Source: Trichoderma breve
Taxonomy: Eukaryota > Ascomycota > Sordariomycetes > Hypocreales > Hypocreaceae
DNA: 64,000 nucleotides
Direction: 5' to 3'
Assembly (NCBI RefSeq): GCF_028502605.1
Contig: NC_079232.1
Location: 3,038,001 to 3,102,000, forward strand
Shown here one piece after another: positions 35,899-45,692 of the stretch. The translations under genes and the position numbers were made by a program. Every line of letters starts with the position of its first letter. The first letter of the stretch is position 1. The notes under the pieces are model-generated. The model saw only the letters and a list, made by a program, of their open reading frames with translations. It was not told the origin of the DNA and searched no databases.

Positions 35899-38133
35899 AT
35901 GGACTTAGACGGTGGGCAGACCCCTGAAGACGCCTCTACGAGCGAACTTATATCCCCGATCGGTGAGTCAATAAAATCACAGTCGTTTTTGTTCCTCTGC
36001 CTTTTTTTTACAAGACACGTGCGGCGTTCAATGCTTGTCGTTGGCTCGGGGCATTTCAATCCCTTTCGGCAAAGTCTCTGCCTTAATGCCAACCCCTGTC
36101 CAGCCTTTTTTTGCCATCCCACAACAACACGGGCACACTCTTATCACGCATTTCCATGTCAAGAAAGCGTGGGATTCGTGCTACTCCAACGGCTTTTCGA
36201 GCAGCCTAGTGGCTGCCACCCCGAGCTTTTTGCCTCTCATTTGCGTAATGGCCCCCCCATCCTGTCTTATACCCAACCCCCACTTTGCAACCTCTCGATA
36301 TTGTTCGTTGCAACATTACTTTCCAATGTTCTCTTTACTGGCTGCCAGTTCATCAATGCGTGTAAGCCGCCGCTACGATGCTGTGTCCAGAGAGACAAGC
36401 TGTTTTGTGGCCACCCCCATATAGCACCTTTGTCATCCTTCGAAACAATATCACCAACATCCATTTGTCTCCCGGCTTTGATGTTATGTAACCAAGATTC
36501 ACATGTAGTAGATATTTGTCAATTTATACAAATACCCCTTCATACGTGATTGCTCTCGATTTCATGGCTGATGTACTATTTTTCAAATCACGCTAACAAA
36601 TTGCAAAGGATATTCAAACTCCTCAAAATGCGGTTACTGTGGCACTCGAGGACAGAGTTAGTGCCATCATTATTCTTGTTCATGTATTTCAAGTCATTTC
36701 ACCAGAGACGCGGAATCCAAACTCCTACTCGCCCTAGACTTATCGTAGTTGTTGTGTTACCATCAGAGAGCAAGGATGGATTTCATCTTCCTAGTCACAG
36801 GCTAACCCCTTTCCTTGAGCGTTTAGGCTTTTCGTATTATGCGAGTGCTACGTCTCTTAGCCCTCAGTTTTATCTCACCTTGCTAGATCGTTGCTGGAGG
36901 CGATCAGGAAAACTCCTATATCGCCCCAATCAGCGAGCGTCCTGTTGTCCTCACTATACTATACGTCTGGATTCGGACCAATTTTACCCTACAAGGGGCC
37001 AGCGCCAAACCATTAATCGCTTCAACAAACATGTTCTCGGCGAAGCTTATGTTAAACAAGCTGCTCGTCTGTATCCAAGATCACGCGAAGAGACCAAAAA
37101 GCGTGACAATGAGTTTTGCCTAACAGAGCGTATTCATGAGGCTGAGCTAAATCGGGTCAAGACACCGCCCGAGCCAGCACACAAGTGGGAAGTTACCCTT
37201 GAAGAAGACACTTTTACTGAAGAAAAATATCTCGTCTATGATAATTATCAGAGAGTTGTCCATGGGGATGAACCGGGTGAAAGGACGAGGCACTCGTTTG
37301 AACGTTTTCTCTGCAACTCACCCCTACAGCGTCAAGTCATGGTTGGGCCTGATGGACGAAAGCGCCGCTTAGGCTCCTACCATCAATGCTACCGCCTAGA
37401 TGGCGTCCTAGTGGCTGTTGGTGTACTTGACCTGCTGCCGCAAAGCGTCAGCTCTGTTTACTTCCTTTACCATGAAAGCGTTCATACATTTGCTCCTGGA
37501 AAACTAGGTGCCCTTTATGAAATAGCTCTCGCCGTTGAAGAGGGCTACCGATGGTGGTATCCTGGATTCTACATCCACAGCTGCCCCAAAATGAAGTACA
37601 AAATCGACTACGGCCCTCAGTATATTCTCGATCCGGATAACTTGGACTGGAGGCCTCTCGATAAGACCATTTTGGATATCCTTGGCAGGGACACTTATAC
37701 AAGTTTCTCCACAGTCTTGGGAGGAAATGTTTCTAATACATCTGAGATGCGCTCTGCAGTCTCCACAGGCATACCCTCTAGTGGAGCTCCTGAGACGTCC
37801 ATGTCTTTGGATGAGAGCCCACAGAGCCCGGAGGATGCCAACTCGGATGAAGACATTGACGAGGAGGTTGACGAGGTGTACGACTCATTGTTCCGATCTA
37901 AAATGCCAGGCATCCCTTCTGTCGCCACCATGGAAAGTTTAGACCTGGATCACATCATTCTCAGAATCTTTCCTACAGGTCCGTTGTTTGAGACTTCGGA
38001 TCTAGTTGGCTGGAGGCACAGCAATATCAGACAGCCGTCGGGCATCAGGCATAGCATTGCACAGCTGATTGCAGCATTAGGCCCTGATTTGATGGGTGAC
38101 ATATGCCTGGATCTAGTGCGCCGGCAAGTGTAG
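35899..38133 (+). CDS. ate1: Arginyl-tRNA-protein transferase Ate1
   Basis: Transfers Arg from Arg-tRNA to N-terminal Asp/Glu/oxidised Cys, creating N-degrons for the N-end rule ubiquitin pathway. Three exons, 35899-35962, 36609-36656 and 36827-38133, sum to 472 residues. The first junction joins ISPI to GYSNSSKCGYCG, the conserved cysteine-containing N-terminal motif; Cys29, Cys32, Cys77 and Cys78 match the known Fe-S/regulatory cluster. The core reads LLDRCWRRSGKLLYRPN, YTIRLDS, NRFNKHVLGE, YHQCYRLDGVLVAVGVLDLL and GYRWWYPGFYIHSCPKMKYK, all family hallmarks. An acidic insert (ANSDEDIDEEVDEVYDS) sits in the C-terminal third. Intron 1 is 646 nt, unusually long here, with branch CTAAC and acceptor CAAAG. 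Intron 2 has donor GTTAGT and acceptor TTTAG. Confidence 0.93.
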
Positions 38134-38590
38134 CTGACTGCACTACGGTATTAAGATTGGATTACCCTTTTGCCCTGCTGTTGGTTACTATGTACGTGTA
38201 GGATTAGTTAGGATACCATAGCTCTTGTAGCGCCAGTGTGTACGTCACTAGCGAATTTCTGTAGATAAACTTTTCATCTTGCATTTTCGAATTATTAAAG
38301 CGCTTTTGAAAACCAAGCATGATGTACGCTTATGTGCTCTATAAATCCTTTTCATTTGTTCAGTTTTCTCTAGGTTAAGCTGGGCGAGCTTGGGAGAGCT
38401 CCAAACAGCTGCCCCACCCCCGCATCGTATCTTATCTTATCGTTCACCTAGCTGAGCCGATACAACTTTTTGTCAAGTTCAAAAACCTTTCAGCAACAAT
38501 CATCACCAGGCCGCCATTCCACGCCCCCTTGGAGCAATTGCGCCGTAATACCTTGTCTCGGCTTCACAAACACATGGAAATACGGTGACA
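38134..38590. other. Intergenic ate1-rrp42
   Basis: 457 bp between two genes on the same strand: 3' flank of ate1 and promoter of rrp42, with repeated TCTTATC near 38430. No other feature is supported. Confidence 0.4.
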
Positions 38591-39798
38591 ATGGCTCAAC
38601 AAACATTATTATCCCCCGCCGAGCTCGCGTATCTCCACAGTTCCCTCTCCCTCAGCCCGCCCATCCGCCCCGACGGCAGAACATCCAAGCAGTTCCGGCC
38701 CCTGACAGCAGAGACGGGCATCCTGCCCGGCACAAACGGCAGCGCGCGCGTCTGTTTATCAGACGGCACGGAGGCCATCGTGGGCGTCAAGGCGGAGATT
38801 GAGAAGACGGTCGACCCGCTGGGCGGCGAGCACTACCAGGAGTACGTCAAGAGCGCGAGCGGCGTGGGCGGCGGCGATGCGGAGGCAGACAGGCGCGAGG
38901 CGAGGGGGGAGTGGCTCGAGATGACGGTGGAGATTCCGGGCTTGAGAGATGACGATGCGGGGACGGTGTTTTTGGCTGAGTTGTTGAGGGAGGCGTTGCT
39001 TGCGGATGGGGAGTTTGCGAAGAAGCTGTGGATTAACAGACGGTTTCACTGGAGGCTATATCTTGACGTGAGTAGATGGAATTTCCCTCCTCCTCCTCTT
39101 CTTTTTCTACGTGATTTTGGTGTTGTCTTGGGTTGGGTTTATATCATATTTTGAGTACTAATGAACTTGGGCTATAGATCCTTTTGATATCACCACCGCT
39201 TTCATATCCCCTGCCACTCCTCTCCCTCACAACACATCTCGCCCTCCTCGCCACAAGACTCCCGCGCCTCAAATCAGAAGGTGACGAAGACCCCATGTTC
39301 GACGACGACTGGGAGGCCGCCCCGTTCCTATACCCTCGCGAAGGCGCCGCCACGGGCTCGCGGCCGTCCATTACGCTGCTGGTCGTTGCCGTGGGCGACA
39401 GCATCCTGTTCGACCCTTCCAAGGAGGAGCTCGCGGTCGCTGACTCCGCGCTGGCTGTGTCGCTATGTGAGGTCAGGACGCAGCGCGAGCAGGGCGGCAT
39501 GGAGGTGGACTCTGGGCGCGAGCTGAGGCTGGTGTCGATGCGGACGATTGATCCTCCCTCGAGGCTGACGCCGCCTGGGGTGCCTAGCACGGCTAATTTG
39601 GCGGCAAGCGGGACGTCTGATACGACGCAGCAAAAGCAACAACAGAGAGCGGAGGAACACCCCCAAGAAGGCGTCTGGAAGGCGCCGTTGGGCGGAACTA
39701 GGTTTGCCGTCCTGGATAGCATTATGCAGGCTGTCCTAGAAAAGGGGGGTGTTGCAGACGAAGTCTTGGATGGGCTGGAAGGAGTAGACCTGGCGTAA
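38591..39798 (+). CDS. rrp42: Exosome complex subunit Rrp42
   Basis: RNase PH-like subunit of the hexameric exosome ring, which guides RNA to the catalytic subunits for 3'-5' processing and decay in nucleus and cytoplasm. Two exons, 38591-39067 and 39178-39798, join in phase 0 (GTGAGT...CTATAG) into 365 residues. The N-terminus LSPAELAYLHSSLSLSPPIR, RPDGRTSKQFRPL, and GSARVCLSDGTEAIVGVKAE identify the family. After the junction, PPLSYPLPLLSLTTHLALLA and LLVVAVGDSILFDPSKEELA follow the RNase PH fold. A Gln/Thr-rich insert near residue 310 (GTSDTTQQKQQQRAEEH) lengthens it relative to yeast. It is expected to be catalytically inactive, as eukaryotic ring subunits generally are. The start is the ATG after GGTGACA. 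Confidence 0.93.
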
Positions 39799-40011
39799 AA
39801 CATGTTTGCCATATTCTGGGCTGCGTTTATTGTTTGTTTGCTTTTTTGCTATATACTGGTACATCTACATCATGTTCGGTCTCACTGACATTGGGGGAAT
39901 TTGCCTAATGCCTAACGTGCGGGGTTTTACATCTTAGTGTTACAATAGAAAAGGGCATCTCATATGGCCCTGCCAATCAATGCACATATAATGAATCGTA
40001 TCATGATGTCC

Positions 40012-40825
40012 TCAAAAGATGCCCAGCCACTTCTTCTTCTGCTCAGCGGGGGCCTCGGCCTCGGGCTGGGGCGGCAGCTCGCGTCCCATGGCGGCAGCCT
40101 CGAGTTGTTCCTCCGACTTTTGCTCGTCCTTTCCAAACACCATCTGCACGGGGTCCTTGGCCTCGATGCCGTGCATCTTCATAAAGTACCTGCGCTTCGC
40201 AACGTCGTCGAGGTGTCGGGTCCGGTGCTCAGTGGCCTTGAGGGCCTTGTCCTTCTCGTGCATGAGGATGACGTTTTTCCATTGGGCGAAGAAGTAAGTA
40301 GGCTGGTGCCACAGGTCGGAGATCGGCGGCACGAGGTCCTTGAAGGGAGAGTTGTAGGCGTAGTTCATGAAGAAAGTGTATACACCCATGGCCAGAAGCG
40401 CGCCCTAAACGCAGATTAAAACAAAAATGTCAGCCCAAACACCGCACACAACTACCAGTGGCAGAAAAAGACCATATCCATTGCTCAGCCCGTACCATGG
40501 TGATAAAGGTGTGCAGCAGCCTGCTGTGCCAGAACCAGTGCGTCCACGTCCCCTCGGGCGCCATCATGCCCGGGTAGTTCCTCTTGTTTTGGGCCGCAAT
40601 CTCGTCCTCGGTCAGGGCAGGGCCGTAGTGCTTGGGGACGGAATTGCGCTTAAGCCTCGACCCATGCGACGGCGGGTTGAACTTGGCCGGCTTCTCCAGC
40701 ACGATGGGCTTCTCGGTCGAGATGAAGCGGACGTGGATGTTCTGCGAGAGGGGGATCTGGATGCCTCGCCAGAGCGGCCCCTGCAGCGGCAGCAGGAAGC
40801 GCGGGATGACTGCTCTCGTCACCAT
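40012..40825 (-). CDS. Predicted mitochondrial single-pass membrane protein
   Basis: Two exons, 40825-40496 and 40404-40012, join in phase 0 (donor GTACGG, acceptor GTTTAG) into 240 residues. The N-terminus MVTRAVIPRFLLPLQGPLWR is basic and hydrophobic with no acidic residue, a good mitochondrial presequence. A conserved-looking hydrophilic segment (LTEDEIAAQNKRNYPGMMAP) precedes one membrane helix spanning the intron (about residues 104-126, LLHTFITMGALLAMGVYTFF). The rest is charged (FFAQWKNVILMHEKDKALKA) and ends KKKWLGIF. This topology fits an inner-membrane protein with a soluble C-terminal domain. I do not recognise the family. It is head to head with cytochrome c, 747 bp apart, which supports a respiratory or mitochondrial context but not a specific function. 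Confidence 0.85.
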
Positions 40826-41572
40826 TGTGAGTGGCTGACGATGCAGGAGATGAGTAAGTGTGTTGTAGTGATGGGATCTGGTAAAGAAAAAAAGAAAAAG
40901 AAAAGAAAAGATGAACCACCCGCCCGTCAAGAGCCTTGGTCGTTCTCTTTTTTTCACTGGCGTTGCTATGAAGCTCTGCCCATCCCACCAAAAAAAACTA
41001 GCGGATGTTGAAAAAAATGGGGACCCCCAGGAAAAGGCTGGCGGTAGAGACTCAGAGCCTCTTCCTTTGCCGATGTTTCTCCGACAGAGAGTGAAGCTGA
41101 AAAGATGACAGGGAAGCTGCGGAAAGAAGGAAAATCCGGTGGAGCCGGAAGAGAGAAGAGCGAGAGAAAAAAAATCTGGCAGGGAACAAGGATGAGTACA
41201 AAGAGGAAAGCCCACATGCTGTGGCGCTTTCCCTTCGACGCCGCTTTGGCCGCCCGACTTTACCCGGGGAAATCGCCCGACGAGTGAGCGTGACTGTGTA
41301 ATTGCGGGCATCTGATTGGCTACCCACCAGCCACACTTGTGGCTGATCACCGCCGGTTCTGCAGCACCATGGTGTCATAAACTTTTTTCCTTGAAATTTC
41401 TGGTTTCCTCCTGTTCCTTTCTTTTCCTCTCCTATACTTCTCTCATACCCTATTTTTCAACCTCACAAAATTTTTGTTTTCCAAAGTAGTTAACCGGCTT
41501 AGGTTTCTCTTTGGACTTTTTCAACTCTCTCATCTTTTCTACCTAACAACTCTTTAATACCCATACTTCAAA
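40826..41572. promoter_or_regulatory. Divergent promoter, mitochondrial protein / cytochrome c
   Basis: 747 bp separate two divergent genes for mitochondrial proteins. It contains A/G-rich tracts near 40885-40910, a CCAAT box (as ATTGG) at 41315, an HSE-like GAAATTTC at 41393, and a T/C-rich leader into cytochrome c. CCAAT boxes are the binding site of the HAP/CBC complex that controls respiratory genes in fungi. Confidence 0.5.
41315..41319 (-). promoter_or_regulatory. CCAAT box
   Basis: ATTGG on the plus strand (TGATTGGCTA), 258 bp upstream of the cytochrome c ATG and within the shared promoter. A HAP/CBC site is plausible for a respiratory gene; five bases alone are weak evidence. Confidence 0.4.
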
Positions 41573-42348
41573 ATGGCTGGCGGTAAGTTTTTGGTGCTGC
41601 TCCAACTCGCAGAATCCGGTTGCCGAGACGTTTCCGAACAAGACGTGGGGAGTGCCATTGAGGCGGGCCACGACGGTCGACGACTTGGACGCTTGGTGTT
41701 TTGGACCTTTTGATGAATGATGCACGCAAATATTACTTTTTTGTGTGTTCATGTCGCCGGCAAGAGTGCTGAGGCCGCCTGGCGCAGTGCGTCATTTTCA
41801 AAGGCGGCTCGCATGTGCCTTACGATGACGCCCAGTGCAAAACACCAAACACACCTCGGTCCTTGGTTGTCGACTCAGTGCAACACCGATTGGCTCTTCT
41901 CACGTCCTCGACCACTACTATTTCTCGATTCAACGAAAATCCGGTTGCTAAGACGTTTTTTCTCTTCAGGTGATACTAAGAAGGGTGCCAACCTCTTCAA
42001 GACCCGTTGCGCTCAGTGCCACACCGTCGAGGCCAACGGCGGCAACAAGATCGGCCCTGCCCTGCACGGCCTCTTCGGCCGCAAGACCGGCTCCGTCGAC
42101 GGCTACGCCTACACCGACGCCAACAAGCAGGCCGGCATCACCTGGGACGACAAGACCCTCTTCGCCTACCTTGAGAACCCCAAGAAGTACATTCCCGGCA
42201 CCAAGATGGCCTTTGGTGGCCTGAAGAAGGACAAGGATCGCAACGACCTCATTGCGTACGTTCCCCCCGTTCTTTTTTTTCTACCACGTTGAAACTAATT
42301 GTTGCTAACACTCCTCGTTCTAGCTACCTCAAGGAGTCTACCGCTTAA
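41573..42348 (+). CDS. cyc1: Cytochrome c
   Basis: Soluble haem protein of the intermembrane space that carries electrons from complex III to complex IV. Three exons, 41573-41582, 41970-42255 and 42324-42348, give 106 residues. The start ATG GCT GGC G splits Gly4; the fusion reads [13 protein letters not shown]. The haem site CAQCH is in exon 2, followed by [13 protein letters not shown] and [20 protein letters not shown], with the axial Met in PGTKMAFGG. The last exon encodes AYLKESTA. Intron 1 is 387 nt, long for this genome, and begins GTAAGT; its 3' part is open in frame with exon 2 (see findings). Codon use is strongly biased to C-ending codons, as expected for a highly expressed gene. 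Confidence 0.97.
41889..41893 (-). promoter_or_regulatory. CCAAT box inside cytochrome c intron 1
   Basis: ATTGG (CCGATTGGCTC) in the intron, 77 bp before exon 2. It is placed to serve an internal promoter if one exists; chance occurrence is quite possible. Confidence 0.2.
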
Positions 42349-42849
42349 GCGATGAATGAAGAAAAAGAATTGTAATGACAGAGATATCAATAGACGGGGT
42401 GCCGCGATTGTACTACTATAGATAAAGTTAGAATAGTCGAAGCACCATCACTGTGCTTGTACCATTAATATCCAACTCCGCTTTTTCAGCGACTGGACGC
42501 TGCTTTGGCCTTTTTTCTTCGCTTCATTCATGACGGTGTGTGAGATTGTGAATTTTCTCTTCAGTGTGTGTAGTGGGGTGAGCATTTTGGAGATACAGGA
42601 TAGGGTTGAACGGGACTCGGTATTGGCTGACGGGATCCCGAATAGCCTTGTGCCATGTGTTACATTTGCTACCCTCCTGTTGCGGTAATGCCCGACAGGG
42701 TCTCGCTGCATTGATCGGACGATGCATGTGCCATTACCAGGAATTGTGGTAAATCACCATCGCTTCGTACTTGTGTACATAAATCAACACTATATCTATA
42801 TGCATGCGCCTGGTATATCTACATCGCCGTTATCTAAACATGTTTCCCC
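42349..42849. other. Intergenic between convergent cyc1 and rix7-like gene
   Basis: 500 bp of 3' flanks. No feature beyond probable 3' untranslated regions is visible. Confidence 0.4.
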
Positions 42850-45114
42850 TTACTCCCCCTTTCCCAGCTTCCTATCCAGCTTCCTGTACGAGTCTGGGTT
42901 AAGCACGCTACACCGCGTATTCTCCAGCGCATGCTCCCAGTCCTCCTGGTCAATCTCCCGCGCCGACTTCTTGCCCAGCATAAACTTCCTCAGCGCGGCC
43001 TCGGCGGCCTTGATGTGCAGGCCGCCGAGATCCGCGCCGCTAAAGTCCTTGCACCGGGGGTCCAGGGCGACGGCCGGCAGCCTCGCGAGCTCGGCCTCGG
43101 AGGCGTTGGCGTGGGCCGTCTTGTAGATGGCCCGAAGAATGTCGACGCGCTCCTCGGGGGTGGGGAGATCGACAAAGAGTCGCACGCTGAGACGTCCCGG
43201 GCGGAGCATCGCTGCGTCGATCATGTCTGGTCTGTTGGTTGTGCCCATGACGTAGATGCCTGAACGATCCTGGGCGCCGTCGAGCTCCGTGAGAAGGGCG
43301 TTGACGACTCGGACGCCGGCATCTGTGGAGGCGTTGTCTCGTCGGGGCACGAGCGAGTCGATTTCGTCGAAGAAGAGGATGCAGGGCGTGGAGGAACGGG
43401 CTCGCTGGAAGAGCTCACGGACAGCCCGTTCGGACTCACCGACGTACTTGTTCAGCAGCTCGGGCCCGTTGATGAGGATGAAGGAAGCCTGTGCCTCGTT
43501 GGCAACGGCCTGGGCGACGAGAGTTTTGCCGCATCCGGGGGGTCCCCAAAGGAGTGCGCCGGCAGGACGTCTGAGACCAAATTCCTGGTACAGCTCTGGG
43601 TTCTTGATGGGTCCAATGATGGACATGTGTAGCTGCTCGCGCACCTTTTCCAGAGCGCCGACCTGATCCCAGGTTACACTTGGGATCACGGTGAAGCCTT
43701 CTCTCCGGAGAGATGGGGTGAAGCCCTTGATGGCAAGCCGGAAGTCATCGAGTGTCAACGGCTCTGTGGGTATCGTCGTAAATGCGGGCTGTCTTAGATC
43801 TAATGAGATGTCTGATACATCCATTTGATCTCTGTGGGGAGGTCGAGTAAGTATCTCGAGCTGCCGTCCATCGGGGTCCTCTGTATTGAGAATTCGCTCC
43901 TGTGCTGCTTGTTCCGCCAATGTTGTGACAATAATAATGTCTGCGCCGACGAAACCGTGCGTCATCTTTGCTACCTCTCCGAGGTCTAAGTTGTCGGATA
44001 GTATCTTCTCCCGTGTCACCACCTTGAGAATATCATGCCGAGCATCCAGGTCTGGTACCCTCATTTGAATTGTCCTTTCGAATAGGCCGGCTTCAAGCGC
44101 AACGGGGTCGACATCCGTCAGCCTTGATGTTGTTGCCATTGCCAAAACGTTGGCCTGCTCTTGTTGAAGTCTTTGCATCTGCCGTACGAACTGGTTGAGC
44201 ATCTTGCGGCCGTGCTCGTTGTGATTAGAGCTTCCCGGGTTAGGTATGTGCCAGTCAAGATCCTCGATGAGAACGATACTCGGGGCCAGCCCGATGGCCG
44301 TATCGAAAGCCTCGGCCAGACTCTTCTCTACGCGCTCAGGGTCCTCAAAGCAGCCATTGAGAGTTATTACAGGCACTTCGAGGTTCGCTGCCACGGTACG
44401 GATAAGTGACCTTTTGCCAGTTCCCGGAGGACCGAACAAGAGCATTCCAGGTACTCTCCTCCAACCATTTCCTTGGTAGAGTTCTGGGCACTTGAGCAGA
44501 TAGCGTGTTTGGCGCAAAAGATGGCGGTGCATCTCGCCAACACCTCCCAGTGGTAACGGGTCTTCTAATTGCTCAACTTTGAAGCGGGTAGATTTGGGCG
44601 ACTTCTTCTGTACCGTCTTGTCCTGTCTCTCGGCCTTTGGTGCCTCTTTCGGTGCGTCGCCATTGATTGCTGTCTCGGTACCTGTATCTGGGCCACTTAC
44701 TGTGCCGTCTCTCTCGTCGCCCTCGGTCTGGATACGTCGCTTCTTGGCTGCAGGCTGCTCGGTGGTGCCCAGAGGTATAGGGTCGACTTGCCAGTGTTTT
44801 GTCAGCTGTCGGTTGAGTAGAAATCGATCGTCGTCTACTTTTTTCGACTCGGCCTCTTCTATAGCTGCCTCTGAGTCGTCCGAATCCTCGAGTTCTTCTT
44901 TGCGGAACTGCAGTACCCGATCAATGGAGTCTTCGAGGGGACGCTTCTTCTGCCTGGAGAGGCTCGAATTGGATCGTTTGATGGCATCGTATGCCGCGGT
45001 GATGGTTTTGAATGGCTTGCCGTCGTTGGCCTCTTCCAATTTTTTTATAATCTGGTAGACGTCTCGATCAAGGCCTTGGCGCAGGTTCAGTCGGGACTTG
45101 AAATTGGGCGCCAT
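42850..45114 (-). CDS. rix7: Rix7/NVL-like double AAA ATPase
   Basis: Nucle(ol)ar AAA ATPase expected to strip factors from pre-60S ribosomes. Single exon, 754 residues. The N-terminus (LRQGLDRDVYQIIKKLEEAN, RSNSSLSRQKKRPLEDSIDR) matches the Rix7/NVL N-domain, followed by an NLS-like AAKKRRIQ. Module D2 is canonical: Walker A GPPGCGKT at 524-531, Walker B FFDEID at 581-586, pore-type GPELLNKYVGESERAVRELF, and TTNRPDMIDAAMLRPGRL. Module D1 is degenerate: GPPGTGKRS at 228-236 (Thr after Lys replaced by Arg), Walker B IEDLD at 283-287 instead of DEID, and EAGLFERT where RRAGRFDR is usual. So D1 may bind but not hydrolyse ATP, or may be structural. A paralogue of Rix7 rather than the orthologue cannot be excluded. 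It is head to head with vps20. Confidence 0.85.
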   Translation of the reverse strand: MAPNFKSRLNLRQGLDRDVYQIIKKLEEANDGKPFKTITAAYDAIKRSNSSLSRQKKRPLEDSIDRVLQFRKEELEDSDDSEAAIEEAESKKVDDDRFLLNRQLTKHWQVDPIPLGTTEQPAAKKRRIQTEGDERDGTVSGPDTGTETAINGDAPKEAPKAERQDKTVQKKSPKSTRFKVEQLEDPLPLGGVGEMHRHLLRQTRYLLKCPELYQGNGWRRVPGMLLFGPPGTGKRSLIRTVAANLEVPVITLNGCFEDPERVEKSLAEAFDTAIGLAPSIVLIEDLDWHIPNPGSSNHNEHGRKMLNQFVRQMQRLQQEQANVLAMATTSRLTDVDPVALEAGLFERTIQMRVPDLDARHDILKVVTREKILSDNLDLGEVAKMTHGFVGADIIIVTTLAEQAAQERILNTEDPDGRQLEILTRPPHRDQMDVSDISLDLRQPAFTTIPTEPLTLDDFRLAIKGFTPSLRREGFTVIPSVTWDQVGALEKVREQLHMSIIGPIKNPELYQEFGLRRPAGALLWGPPGCGKTLVAQAVANEAQASFILINGPELLNKYVGESERAVRELFQRARSSTPCILFFDEIDSLVPRRDNASTDAGVRVVNALLTELDGAQDRSGIYVMGTTNRPDMIDAAMLRPGRLSVRLFVDLPTPEERVDILRAIYKTAHANASEAELARLPAVALDPRCKDFSGADLGGLHIKAAEAALRKFMLGKKSAREIDQEDWEHALENTRCSVLNPDSYRKLDRKLGKGE

Positions 45115-45692
45115 GCTGGCTGTGGCGCTGTCGCAAACGCTCTTGAAGAAGATGAGTTTTGCTTCATGGCTTGCGCAAAAAATAAAAGTTGCCCTGTAGA
45201 TTCAGCACGGCGCGGGGATGAGATTTTGTATCACGGCTAGCCGTACATGGCAATTTTATCAATTTAGCGCAAGTTGTGTACATTGAAGAGTACAAGCACA
45301 TGAGCACTGAAGGCAAGGCATTGAGGAGCCTTATTGCGCTACTTGGGACGAAAAGAAATGCTTGACTAATATCAAAAGACTTTCCAATGCCAATTATCAT
45401 TTCATCACAACTCTGAATACATTTTCCCGGCTCTCAGTCTCTTTCGTGGACGCTCTCAATCTAGCCTAAAAACTGTGTAAATCTCGACCAAGTGAGATTC
45501 CGTCTCCGAACCCCTGTTTATCGATAAAGCTTTCGGCGCCACATGATACATCGAGACAATGACGACAAGGGCCTGTCCGCCGATTATCGTCCCGGCTTCT
45601 GTTCCTCTTCATTCCCCGTCTACGGACTCACGGTCGAGCAAATAAACAAAAACAGCGGCCGAGTCCGTAGCGCAAACACATAATCTCTCGCA
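45115..45692. promoter_or_regulatory. Bidirectional promoter, rix7-like / vps20
   Basis: 578 bp between divergent start codons. It contains the palindrome TTTATCGATAAA at 45517, and no coding frame. Confidence 0.5.
45517..45528. promoter_or_regulatory. Palindrome TTTATCGATAAA
   Basis: Perfect 12-bp palindrome in the rix7-like/vps20 intergenic region, 165 bp upstream of vps20. Its TTATCGATAA core is identical to that upstream of lsm1 at 29431-29442. GATAA halves resemble GATA-factor sites. Confidence 0.4.

Noticed and set aside
35722..36549. 275-codon frame as an independent gene
   Set aside because: It overlaps the ate1 leader, exon 1 in the same frame and intron 1; the conserved ATE1 join shows the latter part is intron.
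43221..43439. Open frame antisense or in another frame to the Rix7-like gene
   Set aside because: Shadow of a GC-rich coding exon; Ser/Pro/Arg-rich translation with no family character.
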